NCBI GenBank assembly: GCA_050698355.1
Contig: JBOHBN010000021.1
Span: 1-9,018, forward strand
Length of the DNA stretch: 9,018 bases
From: JBOHBN01 sp050698355
Lineage (GTDB): Bacteria; Actinomycetota; Actinomycetes; Streptosporangiales; WHST01
Reading direction: 5' to 3'
The position numbers and the translations under genes are program-made. The notes under the pieces are model-generated. The model saw only the letters and a list, made by a program, of their open reading frames with translations, did no database searches and was not told where the DNA came from. Numbering within the stretch: the first letter of the stretch is position 1; each line of letters opens with the position of its first letter. Below, one piece after another: positions 1-6,142 of the stretch.

Positions 1-284
1 GCTGGGGGCTGGCGGTGGCCGAGGCGGCCGTCGACGGGCCGGTCGAGGTCGCCGTCGTCGGCTCGCCCGGTGACGACGCGCGCGGCAGGCTGCATGAGGC
101 CGCGTTGCTCTCCAGCCGCCCGGGCGCGGTCATCGCCGTCGGTGCGCCCGGCGCGGCAGACGTCCCGCTGCTCGAGCAGCGCGGGCTGGTCGACGACTCG
201 GCGGCCGCGTACGTCTGCCAGAACCTCACCTGCCAGCGTCCCGTCACCGATGTCGCCGAATTGAGGCGCACATTAGCAGCGTAA
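1..284 (+). CDS. DUF255/YyaL-type thioredoxin-fold protein, C-terminal fragment
   Basis: Only the last 93 residues or so are inside the window. The frame is open to the left edge (in-frame codons from position 3) and ends with TAA at 282-284. The tail has the pattern VCQNLTCQRPV followed by a short helix (DVAELRRTL), which is how actinobacterial DUF255/YyaL proteins (long proteins with an N-terminal thioredoxin-like domain and a glycosidase-like alpha/alpha toroid) usually end. The preceding stretch, with VEVAVVGSP and AVIAVGAPG, fits the family's final alpha/beta portion. Biochemical function is unsettled across the family. In Mycobacterium tuberculosis the homologue Rv1084 lies close to a short Z-prenyl synthase gene, Rv1086, and this window also has one downstream. 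The GTG at 15 is internal and not a real start. The family call rests on recalled C-terminal pattern only, because the diagnostic N-terminal domain is outside the window. Confidence 0.75.
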   Translation, partial: WGLAVAEAAVDGPVEVAVVGSPGDDARGRLHEAALLSSRPGAVIAVGAPGAADVPLLEQRGLVDDSAAAYVCQNLTCQRPVTDVAELRRTLAA

Positions 285-287
285 CTG

Positions 288-303
288 TGTAATCATGCTT
301 ACA
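288..303. promoter_or_regulatory. Palindrome and probable leaderless promoter over a start codon
   Basis: The sequence TGTAATCATGCTTACA is a near-perfect dyad: TGTAA and TTACA are exact complements and 14 of 16 bases are symmetric. It ends on the A of the ATG at 303. The hexamer AATCAT at 291-296 has the key A and final T of a -10 box, and its last base is 7 bp before the A of the ATG, so transcription would begin on the start codon. No Shine-Dalgarno sequence lies upstream, which agrees with a leaderless message. No convincing -35 is seen. A protein bound here would cover both promoter and start. Confidence 0.5.
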
Positions 304-848
304 TGAGTGCGACACAGAACGAGACGGAGTACGAGCGGCTGCACGGCTGGTTCGCCGGGCGGCTGCCGGACGACTGGTTCGAGGGCCCGCCCGAGCTGAC
401 CCTCGATCGCGACGAGGTGCTGGTGGTCGGCACGGTCGCCGCACCGCGGGTCGACGACGACGCGTCCGACGCGACCCGTACCGCCGCCGAGCAGGGCCGG
501 ATCAAGCAGTTCCGCGAGGACACCAGGGACCGGCGCGTGCGCATCGCTCAGGAGTTCGAGAGCGCAGGCGGGCGCAAGGTCGCGTGGGGCGCGGTGTGCG
601 GCGGGACGCGCGAGCTGTTCACCGTGCTGTCCGTACCGGCGATGACGCGCCTGCGGCAACCGGAACGCCAGGTGCTCGACACGCTCGTCGACGCCGGCGT
701 CGCCCGGTCCCGCTCCGACGCGCTCGGCTGGTGCGTGCGCCTGGTGGCGAAGAACGCCGATAGCTGGCTCGCCGAGCTGCGCGATGCCCTCCAGCACGTC
801 GAGCGCGCCCGCGCGGGCGGCCCGGACGCCGGCACCGGTACCGGCTGA
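303..848 (+). CDS. Conserved actinobacterial protein with possible RHH-like C-terminal part
   Basis: This is a 181-residue soluble protein with no signal peptide or membrane segment. It begins with an acidic region containing WFAGRLPDDWF, then a beta-like DEVLVVGTV segment, a charged helix rich in Arg/Glu (about residues 60-90), and the segment RKVAWGAVCGGTRELFTVL. It ends with a basic helical portion (about 115-165) reading LDTLVDAGVARSRSDALGW. That last stretch resembles the helix-turn-helix half of ribbon-helix-helix proteins ('...L V..G.. .SRS.A....'), so a DNA-binding role is possible but not shown. From memory, actinobacterial genomes carry relatives of this protein annotated as hypothetical. 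The ATG at 303 is chosen because a -10-like box lies exactly 7 bp upstream and no Shine-Dalgarno sequence exists, implying a leaderless mRNA. The palindrome at the start would permit autoregulation. It starts 18 bp after the DUF255 gene, but the promoter suggests independent expression. Confidence 0.8.
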   Translation: MSATQNETEYERLHGWFAGRLPDDWFEGPPELTLDRDEVLVVGTVAAPRVDDDASDATRTAAEQGRIKQFREDTRDRRVRIAQEFESAGGRKVAWGAVCGGTRELFTVLSVPAMTRLRQPERQVLDTLVDAGVARSRSDALGWCVRLVAKNADSWLAELRDALQHVERARAGGPDAGTGTG

Positions 849-859
849 CCACCGCCGAT

Positions 860-917
860 CCGGTGATCATGAAGGATCGTCGTAGTCATAGCTGCGCAGA
901 ATCTTCATGATCACCGG
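860..917. repeat. Inverted repeat, 15-bp perfect arms
   Basis: The left arm CCGGTGATCATGAAG (860-874) is the exact reverse complement of CTTCATGATCACCGG (903-917), with 28 bases between. Each arm carries the palindrome TGATCA. It sits 11 bp after the preceding stop codon and about 90 bp before the next start. No T-run follows on either strand, so it is not a standard intrinsic terminator. It could be a REP/MITE-like dispersed repeat, a paired protein-binding site, or a structured 3' end. The pairing is seen directly; the role is unknown. Confidence 0.85.
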
Positions 918-964
918 GTTGGGGTGGTCGCTCGCGGCAGTGCGCCCATCCGGCCGGTTGGTCT

Positions 965-979
965 GTCACACTGAGTGAC
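965..979. promoter_or_regulatory. Short dyad, operator candidate
   Basis: GTCACACTGAGTGAC has exact complementary ends (GTCAC and GTGAC) around a 5-bp centre. It lies about 30 bp upstream of the GTG start at 1009, where a promoter would be expected. No good -10/-35 pair could be assigned nearby. Related GTCAC/GTGAC words recur upstream of pckG, but such 5-mers are common in GC-rich DNA. Confidence 0.3.
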
Positions 980-1008
980 GTTTGCCGAGTCGAGCCGGGG
1001 AGCAGGCC

Positions 1009-1635
1009 GTGATCAGGGACGCTGCTAAGTCGTTGCGGGAACCGATCGCCTGGGTGCTGCTCGGATGCGTGGTCCTCTACCTCGTCTCCGGGCTCTGGGA
1101 CTGGTTCGCGGACAGCGTGTCGACCGACGAGGCCCACCCGTTCCTGTACCGGTCGTACTACGCCGTGGGCGACTTCCTCAGCTTCACGGTGGCGGCCGCG
1201 CTGGTCGCAGCCGTCGTGGTGGCGACGCTGCTGCCCAACGCGATCAAGCGCGCCAAGCCGATCACGCTGGCCGCGCTCAGCCTCGGCGGACTGATGCTGC
1301 TGCTCGGCGTGATCACGTTGTTCGTCGGGCTGTTCTACGAGGGCAGCGAGTACTCCGACCTCGGTCTCGGCGACAAGGGCCAGCACCTGCTGACGTACTT
1401 CCCCGCCATCGGCTTCCTCCTCATCCCGCTGCTCCTCGCGGTCGCGGTGCTCCGCAGCCAGGAGATGTCGCCGCCGCGGCCGCGACCGCAGATGCCGCAG
1501 CAGTGGGGTGGGTACCCGCAGCAGCCGCCTGCTCAGCAGGCGATGCCGGGCTACGGCCAGCCCCAGCCCCAGCAGCCGTACGGCTGGCCGGGCGGTGGGC
1601 AGCAACCGCCGTCGGGTCCACCGATGAACTGGTAG
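1009..1635 (+). CDS. Four-helix membrane protein with Pro/Gln/Gly-rich tail
   Basis: This 208-residue protein has a short basic N-terminus (MIRDAAKSLREP) and four hydrophobic segments at about residues 13-30, 53-75, 85-109 and 130-148. Then comes a tail (about 150-208) made almost entirely of Pro, Gln, Gly, Tyr and Met, ending GPPMNW. Such low-complexity tails are frequent on actinobacterial membrane proteins and probably lie in the cytoplasm, since the even number of helices puts both ends on one side. No catalytic motif is recognisable and I do not know its function. I chose GTG 1009 because GGGGAG at 997-1002 stands 6 bases upstream. A TTG at 982 in the same frame would add nine residues but would leave this Shine-Dalgarno inside the gene. 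It is probably transcribed alone, with a 215-bp gap before pckG. Confidence 0.8.
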   Translation: MIRDAAKSLREPIAWVLLGCVVLYLVSGLWDWFADSVSTDEAHPFLYRSYYAVGDFLSFTVAAALVAAVVVATLLPNAIKRAKPITLAALSLGGLMLLLGVITLFVGLFYEGSEYSDLGLGDKGQHLLTYFPAIGFLLIPLLLAVAVLRSQEMSPPRPRPQMPQQWGGYPQQPPAQQAMPGYGQPQPQQPYGWPGGGQQPPSGPPMNW

Positions 1636-1700
1636 TGCCCAAAATCCTTCGGTAAATCGTCATCGTGAGCGCGAGTACGCATCGTTGCCAAAACGTGAGA

Positions 1701-1738
1701 GAGGTCACCGCGTCTCGCTGCCTGAGACGGGTGACCTC
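1701..1738. promoter_or_regulatory. Strong dyad/hairpin overlapping the likely pckG -35 region
   Basis: The left arm GAGGTCACCGCGTCTC (1701-1716) pairs with GAGACGGGTGACCTC (1724-1738) along its whole length except for one unpaired G, leaving a 7-base loop. No T-run follows, so a simple terminator is unlikely. The right arm contains GTGACC (1731-1736), which is 17 bp upstream of a TAACAT box and could be the -35. A GTCAC at 1742-1746 adds a second inverted pair with the GTGAC at 1731-1735. The position suits an operator controlling pckG. The cognate regulator is not identifiable. Confidence 0.6.
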
Positions 1739-1759
1739 GACGTCACAGCGGCGTAACAT
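1731..1759 (+). promoter_or_regulatory. Candidate pckG promoter
   Basis: A -35-like GTGACC (1731-1736, four matches to TTGACA) and a -10-like TAACAT (1754-1759, four matches to TATAAT) are separated by 17 bp. This predicts a start near 1766 and an untranslated leader of about 85 bases. The -35 lies within the right arm of the dyad at 1701-1738, so binding of a protein there would be expected to affect transcription. Hexamer matching by eye only. Confidence 0.45.
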
Positions 1760-1850
1760 GCCCGGCATCCCACCAAAGGCGGCGGCTGAGTCAGCGACGA
1801 CTCGGCGCGGTCGGCTCTGCTACCCGTACCCGCTCCCCGGAGGAGATTTC

Positions 1851-3671
1851 GTGACCCACATCGTTGGACTGGACGAGGCGCCGACACGTCACCGCGAGCT
1901 GATCGACTGGGTGCGTGAGGTCGGTGAGCTGGCCATGCCGGACCGGATCGAGTGGTGCGACGGTTCGGACGCGGAGTGGCAGCGCCTCACGAGCGAGCTG
2001 GTCGAGCGCGGCACGCTGCACCGGTTGAACGGGGAGCTCCGGCCGAACAGCTTCCTCGCCCAGTCCGAGCCGAGCGACGTCGCGCGGGTGGAGGGCCGCA
2101 CGTTCATCTGCTCGGAGAAGGCCGAGGACGCCGGCCCGACGAACAACTGGGTCGACCCGCAGGAGATGCGCTCCACGTTGAAGGAGCTGTTCTCCGGCTG
2201 CATGCGCGGCCGCACCATGTACGTTGTGCCGTTCTGCATGGGCCCGCTGGGCTCGCGGCTCTCGGCGATCGGTGTGGAGATCACCGACTCGGCGTACGTC
2301 GCGGTGTCCATGCGGGTCATGACGCGGATGGGCCGTGCGGTCCTGGACGAGCTGGGCGATAACGGGTTCTTCGTGCGCGCCGTGCACTCGGTGGGCGCGC
2401 CGCTGCAGCCGGGGGAGCAGGACGTGCGCTGGCCGTGCAACGACACCAAGTACATCACCCACTTCCCGGAGACGCGCGAGATCTGGTCGTACGGCTCTGG
2501 TTACGGCGGCAACGCGCTGCTCGGCAAGAAGTGCTACGCGCTGCGGATCGCGAGCGTGATGGCCCGCGACGAGGGCTGGCTGGCCGAGCACATGCTCGTG
2601 CTCAAGGTGACCCCGCCGGACGGTGAGCCGCGCTACATCACCGCCGCGTTCCCGTCCGCCTGCGGCAAGACCAACCTCGCCATGCTGGTGCCCACGATCC
2701 CGGGCTGGAAGGTCGAGACGGTCGGCGACGACATCGCGTGGCTGCGCTTCGGCGACGACGGCCGGCTGTACGCGATCAACCCCGAGTACGGCTTCTTCGG
2801 CGTCGCGCCGGGCACCAGCGAGAAGACCAACCCCAACGCGCTGCACACCCTCACCGGCAACACGGTGTTCACCAACGTGGCGCTCACCGACGACGACGAT
2901 GTGTGGTGGGAGGGACTCACCAAGCAGCCGCCCGCGCACCTGATCGACTGGAAGGGGCGCGACTGGACCCCGGACAGCGACGAGCCCGCTGCGCACCCCA
3001 ACTCGCGGTTCTGCGTGAACGCAGGTCAGTGCCCGAGTATCGCGCCGGAGTGGGAGGACCCGCGCGGCGTACCGATCTCGGCGATGCTGTTCGGTGGCCG
3101 CCGGGCGACGACGGTGCCGCTGGTCAACGAGGCGTACTCCTGGCAGCACGGGGTGTTCATGGGCGCCAACGTGTCGTCCGAGCGCACCGCCGCGGCGGAG
3201 GGCACGGCCGGTGAGCTGCGCTACGACCCGTTCGCGATGCTGCCGTTCTGCGGCTACAACATGGGCGACTACTTCGCGCACTGGCTGCGCATTGGCGCGA
3301 AGGCCGACGAGTCGAAGCTGCCGAAGATCTTCTACGTCAACTGGTTCCGCCGCGGCGAGAACGGCTCGTTCATCTGGCCCGGGTTCGGCGAGAACAGCCG
3401 TGTGATCAAGTGGATCATCGAGCGGGTGAACGACACCACCGAGGCCAAGGACACCGCGATCGGCCGGCTGCCCACCGCTGACGCGCTGGACGTGTCCGGG
3501 CTCGACCTGGACGCCGACGAGCTGGCCACGCTCCTCGGCGTCGACATCGAGGAGTGGAAGCGCGAGGCGGCGCTCGTACCCGAGCACTTCGCCAAGTTCG
3601 GCGACCACCTGCCCGAAGCGCTGCAGCAGGAGTACGAGGCCCTGGTACGGCGGTTGGACGAGGCGGGGTAA
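1851..3671 (+). CDS. pckG: Phosphoenolpyruvate carboxykinase (GTP)
   Basis: It catalyses the GTP-dependent interconversion of oxaloacetate and phosphoenolpyruvate, the entry step of gluconeogenesis and an anaplerotic valve in actinobacteria; it is cytosolic. The product is 606 residues, the usual size of this family (the M. tuberculosis enzyme is about the same). The nucleotide loop SACGKTN is at 269-275 and includes the hyper-reactive cysteine (Cys271). The second kinase motif VGDDIAW starts at 291. Expected Mn2+ ligands are in register with the well-studied rat enzyme: Lys227, His247 and Asp294 keep the family spacings of 20 and 47 residues. The SEKAEDAGPTNNW loop, FCVNAGQCP, and the lid region after MGANVSSERTAAAEG are all present. 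GTG 1851 is chosen because GGAGGAG at 1839-1845 lies just upstream and the protein then starts VTHIVGLDEAP like its relatives. The frame stays open upstream to 1665, but that part is low-quality peptide across a hairpin. No truncation or lost residue is seen. Confidence 0.98.
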   Translation: MTHIVGLDEAPTRHRELIDWVREVGELAMPDRIEWCDGSDAEWQRLTSELVERGTLHRLNGELRPNSFLAQSEPSDVARVEGRTFICSEKAEDAGPTNNWVDPQEMRSTLKELFSGCMRGRTMYVVPFCMGPLGSRLSAIGVEITDSAYVAVSMRVMTRMGRAVLDELGDNGFFVRAVHSVGAPLQPGEQDVRWPCNDTKYITHFPETREIWSYGSGYGGNALLGKKCYALRIASVMARDEGWLAEHMLVLKVTPPDGEPRYITAAFPSACGKTNLAMLVPTIPGWKVETVGDDIAWLRFGDDGRLYAINPEYGFFGVAPGTSEKTNPNALHTLTGNTVFTNVALTDDDDVWWEGLTKQPPAHLIDWKGRDWTPDSDEPAAHPNSRFCVNAGQCPSIAPEWEDPRGVPISAMLFGGRRATTVPLVNEAYSWQHGVFMGANVSSERTAAAEGTAGELRYDPFAMLPFCGYNMGDYFAHWLRIGAKADESKLPKIFYVNWFRRGENGSFIWPGFGENSRVIKWIIERVNDTTEAKDTAIGRLPTADALDVSGLDLDADELATLLGVDIEEWKREAALVPEHFAKFGDHLPEALQQEYEALVRRLDEAG

Positions 3672-3753
3672 ACCCGACGTCTGTGCGAAACGTCACCAGG
3701 AGGGGCTGCTGGCGAGTAGCCTCGTGGCGACCGGTGCGCTGGAGGTACAGACG

Positions 3754-4521
3754 ATGAAGCTCGTACGGGACCTCGTCTACGGGCTGTACGAGAAGCGCCT
3801 CGAGCACCAGCTGCCCGCAGCCAACGTGCCGCGGCACATCGGCATGATCATCGACGGCAACCGCCGGTTCGCCAAGGCCTCCGGGCAGACCTCGAGCTGG
3901 GGCCACCGCAAGGGCGCGGACAAGATCGCCGACGTCCTCAACTGGTGTGAGGAGGTCGGCGTCGAGGTCGTCACGCTGTGGCTCCTGTCCAGCGACAACG
4001 TCGACCGGCGCGCACCGGAGGAGCTGCGCGCGCTGTACGGGATCATCGAGGACGTCGTCGGCTCGATCGCCGCGAACGGCCGGTGGCGCGTGCACCCGAT
4101 GGGTGCTCTCGACCTGCTGCCCGACGACACCGCGCGGATGCTCAAGGAGGTCGGCGACGCCACGGCCGACGTACACGGGCTCACCGTCAACGCCGCGATC
4201 GGGTACGGCGGCAGGCGCGAGATCGCCGACGCCGTGCGCGCGCTGCTGCAGGAGCACGCCAGCCGCGGCACCACGATCGAGGAGCTCGCGGAGGTGCTCG
4301 ACGTCGAGCACATCGCCCAGCATTTGTACACCCGCGGGCAGCCCGACCCCGACCTGGTCATCCGTACCTCCGGAGAGCAGCGCCTCGGCGGCTTCCTGCT
4401 CTGGCAGAGCGCGAAGAGCGAGTTCTACTTCTGCGAGGTCTACTGGCCCGCGTTCCGCAAGGTCGACTTCCTGCGCGCGCTGCGCCAGTACGCCCAGCGC
4501 GACCGCCGCTACGGCAAGTAG
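3754..4521 (+). CDS. Short-chain cis-prenyl diphosphate synthase (UppS family, Rv1086-like)
   Basis: This 255-residue cis-prenyltransferase adds isoprene units in Z configuration to an allylic diphosphate, in the cytosol or at the membrane face. The family signature HIGMIIDGNRRFAK is present with the catalytic Asp34. The C-terminal substrate signature RTSGEQR is at 204-210, followed by FLLWQSAKSEFYF, where Glu and aromatic residues close the dimer active site. The N-terminus (LVYGLYEKRLEHQL) matches the subgroup that includes Rv1086, the (2Z,6E)-farnesyl diphosphate synthase feeding decaprenyl phosphate synthesis in mycobacteria, more than long-chain UppS. Where most relatives have Ser after GEQRL, this one has Gly. 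Product length cannot be read from sequence alone. ATG 3754 is preferred because GGAGGT at 3741-3746 stands 7 bases upstream; a GTG at 3724 in frame would add ten residues before that site. It follows pckG by 82 bp and may be partly co-transcribed. I give no symbol because uppS could mislead on chain length. Confidence 0.93.
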   Translation: MKLVRDLVYGLYEKRLEHQLPAANVPRHIGMIIDGNRRFAKASGQTSSWGHRKGADKIADVLNWCEEVGVEVVTLWLLSSDNVDRRAPEELRALYGIIEDVVGSIAANGRWRVHPMGALDLLPDDTARMLKEVGDATADVHGLTVNAAIGYGGRREIADAVRALLQEHASRGTTIEELAEVLDVEHIAQHLYTRGQPDPDLVIRTSGEQRLGGFLLWQSAKSEFYFCEVYWPAFRKVDFLRALRQYAQRDRRYGK

Positions 4522-4528
4522 GAACTGC

Positions 4529-4678
4529 GTGAGTGGGGGGATCCCTGGTTGGGTGCCCGTACGGCGGGGGGTCCCCCGTCACGTGCGTCCGGGCGTGTCC
4601 GTAGCCGATCGCCGGGATCGGCGGGTAGCGTCGGTGCCAGCGGACGGCACCCTGTCGCCGCGTAGGGAGTACGAGTGA
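4529..4678 (+). CDS. Doubtful 49-codon frame overlapping the phoH start
   Basis: The frame begins at GTG 4529, five bases after AGGA at 4520-4523, which overlaps the stop of the prenyl synthase gene. It runs 49 codons to TGA 4676-4678. The stop overlaps the GTG of the phoH gene as GTGA, the classic arrangement for translational coupling. The peptide is rich in Arg, Val, Gly and Pro and resembles nothing I know. Against it, about a quarter of third positions are A or T (12 of 49 by hand count), clearly more than in confident genes here, and the region holds strong hairpins. In mycobacteria phoH2 is preceded by a small overlapping gene, phoAT, which makes this position notable. It is equally likely to be a chance frame in a leader. 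Confidence 0.25.
   Translation: MSGGIPGWVPVRRGVPRHVRPGVSVADRRDRRVASVPADGTLSPRREYE
4605..4631 (+). promoter_or_regulatory. Weak candidate phoH promoter region with small dyad
   Basis: CCGATC (4605-4610) and GATCGG (4616-4621) form an inverted pair separated by 5 bases. TAGCGT at 4626-4631 is a fair -10 box, which would give a leader of about 37 bases before the GTG at 4675. I could not find a matching -35 at normal spacing. Read-through from the prenyl synthase gene is an alternative. Confidence 0.25.
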
Positions 4679-6003
4679 CTGCTGACAGTCGCCGCCGTAC
4701 CACCGCGAGTGGTCGGCGCACCTACGTTCTGGACACCAGCGTCCTACTGGCCGATCCGATGGCCATCACCCGCTTCGCCGAGCACGAGGTCGTGCTGCCG
4801 GTCGTGGTCGTCACCGAGCTGGAGGGCAAGCGGCACCACCCCGAGCTCGGCTACTTCGCCCGGCGGGCCCTGCGGTTGCTCGACGACCTGCGCGTCAAGC
4901 ACGGTCGGCTCGACCAGCCGCTGTCGCTGAACGATCGCGGCGGCATGCTGCGGGTCGAGCTCAACCACCACGACCCGATGGTGTTGCCGCCCGGCTTCCG
5001 GTTGGGCGACAACGACAGCCGCATCCTCTCCGTCGCGCGCAGCTTGGCCGCGGAGGGCGCCGACGTCACGCTGGTCAGCAAGGACCTCCCGCTTCGGGTG
5101 AAGGCGTCGTCGGTGGGCTTGGCCGCCGAGGAGTACCGCGCCGAGCTGGTCGCCGAGTCCGGGTGGACGGGCATGGCCGAGCTGGAGGTCGGCGCGGACG
5201 CCATCGACCAGCTGTACGCCGACGGCGTCGCAGACGTGGAGGCGGCAGGCGACCTGCCCTGCCACACCGGGTTGAAGCTGCTCTCCGAGCGAGGCAGCGC
5301 GCTCGGCCGGGTCACGCCCGACAAGCAGGTACGTCTGGTCCGCGGCGACCGCGAGGTATTCGGCATCCACGGCCGCAGCGCCGAGCAACGCATCGCGCTC
5401 GACCTGCTGCTCGACCCCGACGTCGGCATCATCTCGCTCGGCGGCCGCGCCGGTACGGGCAAGTCGGCGCTCGCGCTGTGTGCCGGCCTCGACGCCGTAC
5501 TCGAACGCCGTCAGCACCGCAAGGTCATCGTCTTCCGCCCCATGTACGCGGTCGGCGGTCAGGATCTGGGTTACCTGCCGGGCAGCGAGTCGGAGAAGAT
5601 GTCGCCGTGGGCGCAGGCCGTGCACGACACGATGTCGGCGGTCACGACGAACGAGGTAATCGAGGACGTCGTCGATCGCGGCATGCTGGAGGTGCTGCCG
5701 CTCACCCACATTCGCGGCCGTTCGCTGCACGACTGCTTCGTGATCGTCGACGAGGCGCAGTCGCTCGAGCGCGGGGTGCTGCTCACCGTGCTCTCCCGGA
5801 TCGGCAGCGGCTCGCGGGTCGTGCTCACCTACGACGTGCAGCAGCGCGACAACCTGCGCGTCGGCAGGCACGACGGCGTCGTCACAGTGGTGGAGAAGCT
5901 CAAGGGCCACCCGTTGTTCGCGCACGTCACCTTGACCCGCAGCGAACGCTCACCGATAGCGGCGCTGGTCACCGAGCTGCTCGAGGACCAGCCGCCCGGC
6001 TGA
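4675..6003 (+). CDS. phoH2: PIN domain-PhoH family ATPase (PhoH2 type)
   Basis: The 442-residue protein fuses an N-terminal PIN ribonuclease domain (about 15-155) to a C-terminal PhoH P-loop ATPase (about 230-435). The mycobacterial PhoH2 of this architecture (Rv1095, of similar length) is an ATP-dependent RNA-unwinding ribonuclease. The PIN acidic residues are visible: Asp20 in VLDTSVLL, Glu48 in VTELEGK, Asp112/Asp114 in GDNDSRIL and Asp137 in VSKDLPLR, so the nuclease site looks intact. The ATPase has a Walker A GGRAGTGKS at 256-264 (Lys263), the PhoH-typical FRPMYAVGGQDLGYLPG, and a Walker B VIVDEAQ at 356-362. A conserved late segment reads LTYDVQQRDN. GTG 4675 is supported by AGGGAG at 4664-4669. 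Its GTG overlaps the stop of a doubtful small frame. The position downstream of a short Z-prenyl synthase and DUF255 gene recalls mycobacterial gene order, with pckG and others inserted here. Confidence 0.95.
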   Translation: MTADSRRRTTASGRRTYVLDTSVLLADPMAITRFAEHEVVLPVVVVTELEGKRHHPELGYFARRALRLLDDLRVKHGRLDQPLSLNDRGGMLRVELNHHDPMVLPPGFRLGDNDSRILSVARSLAAEGADVTLVSKDLPLRVKASSVGLAAEEYRAELVAESGWTGMAELEVGADAIDQLYADGVADVEAAGDLPCHTGLKLLSERGSALGRVTPDKQVRLVRGDREVFGIHGRSAEQRIALDLLLDPDVGIISLGGRAGTGKSALALCAGLDAVLERRQHRKVIVFRPMYAVGGQDLGYLPGSESEKMSPWAQAVHDTMSAVTTNEVIEDVVDRGMLEVLPLTHIRGRSLHDCFVIVDEAQSLERGVLLTVLSRIGSGSRVVLTYDVQQRDNLRVGRHDGVVTVVEKLKGHPLFAHVTLTRSERSPIAALVTELLEDQPPG

Positions 6004-6024
6004 GGCGCCCACGTGTCCAGTGTC

Positions 6025-6055
6025 CGACCGTAACATCACGCGGTCGCGAGGTAAC
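6025..6055. promoter_or_regulatory. Dyad and repeated GTAAC words upstream of a small membrane protein gene
   Basis: CGACCG (6025-6030) and CGGTCG (6041-6046) are exact complements around a 10-base AT-richer centre containing TAACAT. The word GTAAC occurs at 6030-6034 and again at 6051-6055, a 21-bp period that puts both on one face of the helix. This could be a promoter/operator for the gene starting at 6143, about 90 bp on, but no -35 is visible. Confidence 0.25.
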
Positions 6056-6142
6056 GCCAGGTCTGACACCGCCCTGCACGGGTTGGCGAATCGGTCATCA
6101 TTGCCGGTAGTGGACGGCGGTGGACATCAGACCGGAGTAGGC

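Noticed and set aside
1470..1630. CAG/CCG-rich stretch as a DNA repeat array
   Set aside because: It is the coding sequence of the Pro/Gln-rich protein tail; units are irregular and not a tandem or CRISPR-like repeat.
1665..1850. In-frame 62-codon extension of pckG from GTG 1665
   Set aside because: A weak TAAATC lies 7 bp upstream and could hint at a leaderless start, but the peptide is unlike any PEPCK N-terminus, it crosses the dyad/promoter, and GTG 1851 has a strong GGAGGAG and the family's normal N-terminus.
1791..3608. Long open frame (605 codons) on the - strand opposite pckG
   Set aside because: It is a mirror of a high-GC3 gene: no Shine-Dalgarno, composition dominated by Arg/Val/His/Leu/Gly, no recognisable domain, and the + strand encodes an intact enzyme.
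4744..5925. Long open frame (393 codons) on the - strand opposite phoH
   Set aside because: A codon-bias shadow of the PIN-PhoH gene, with no domain or ribosome site.
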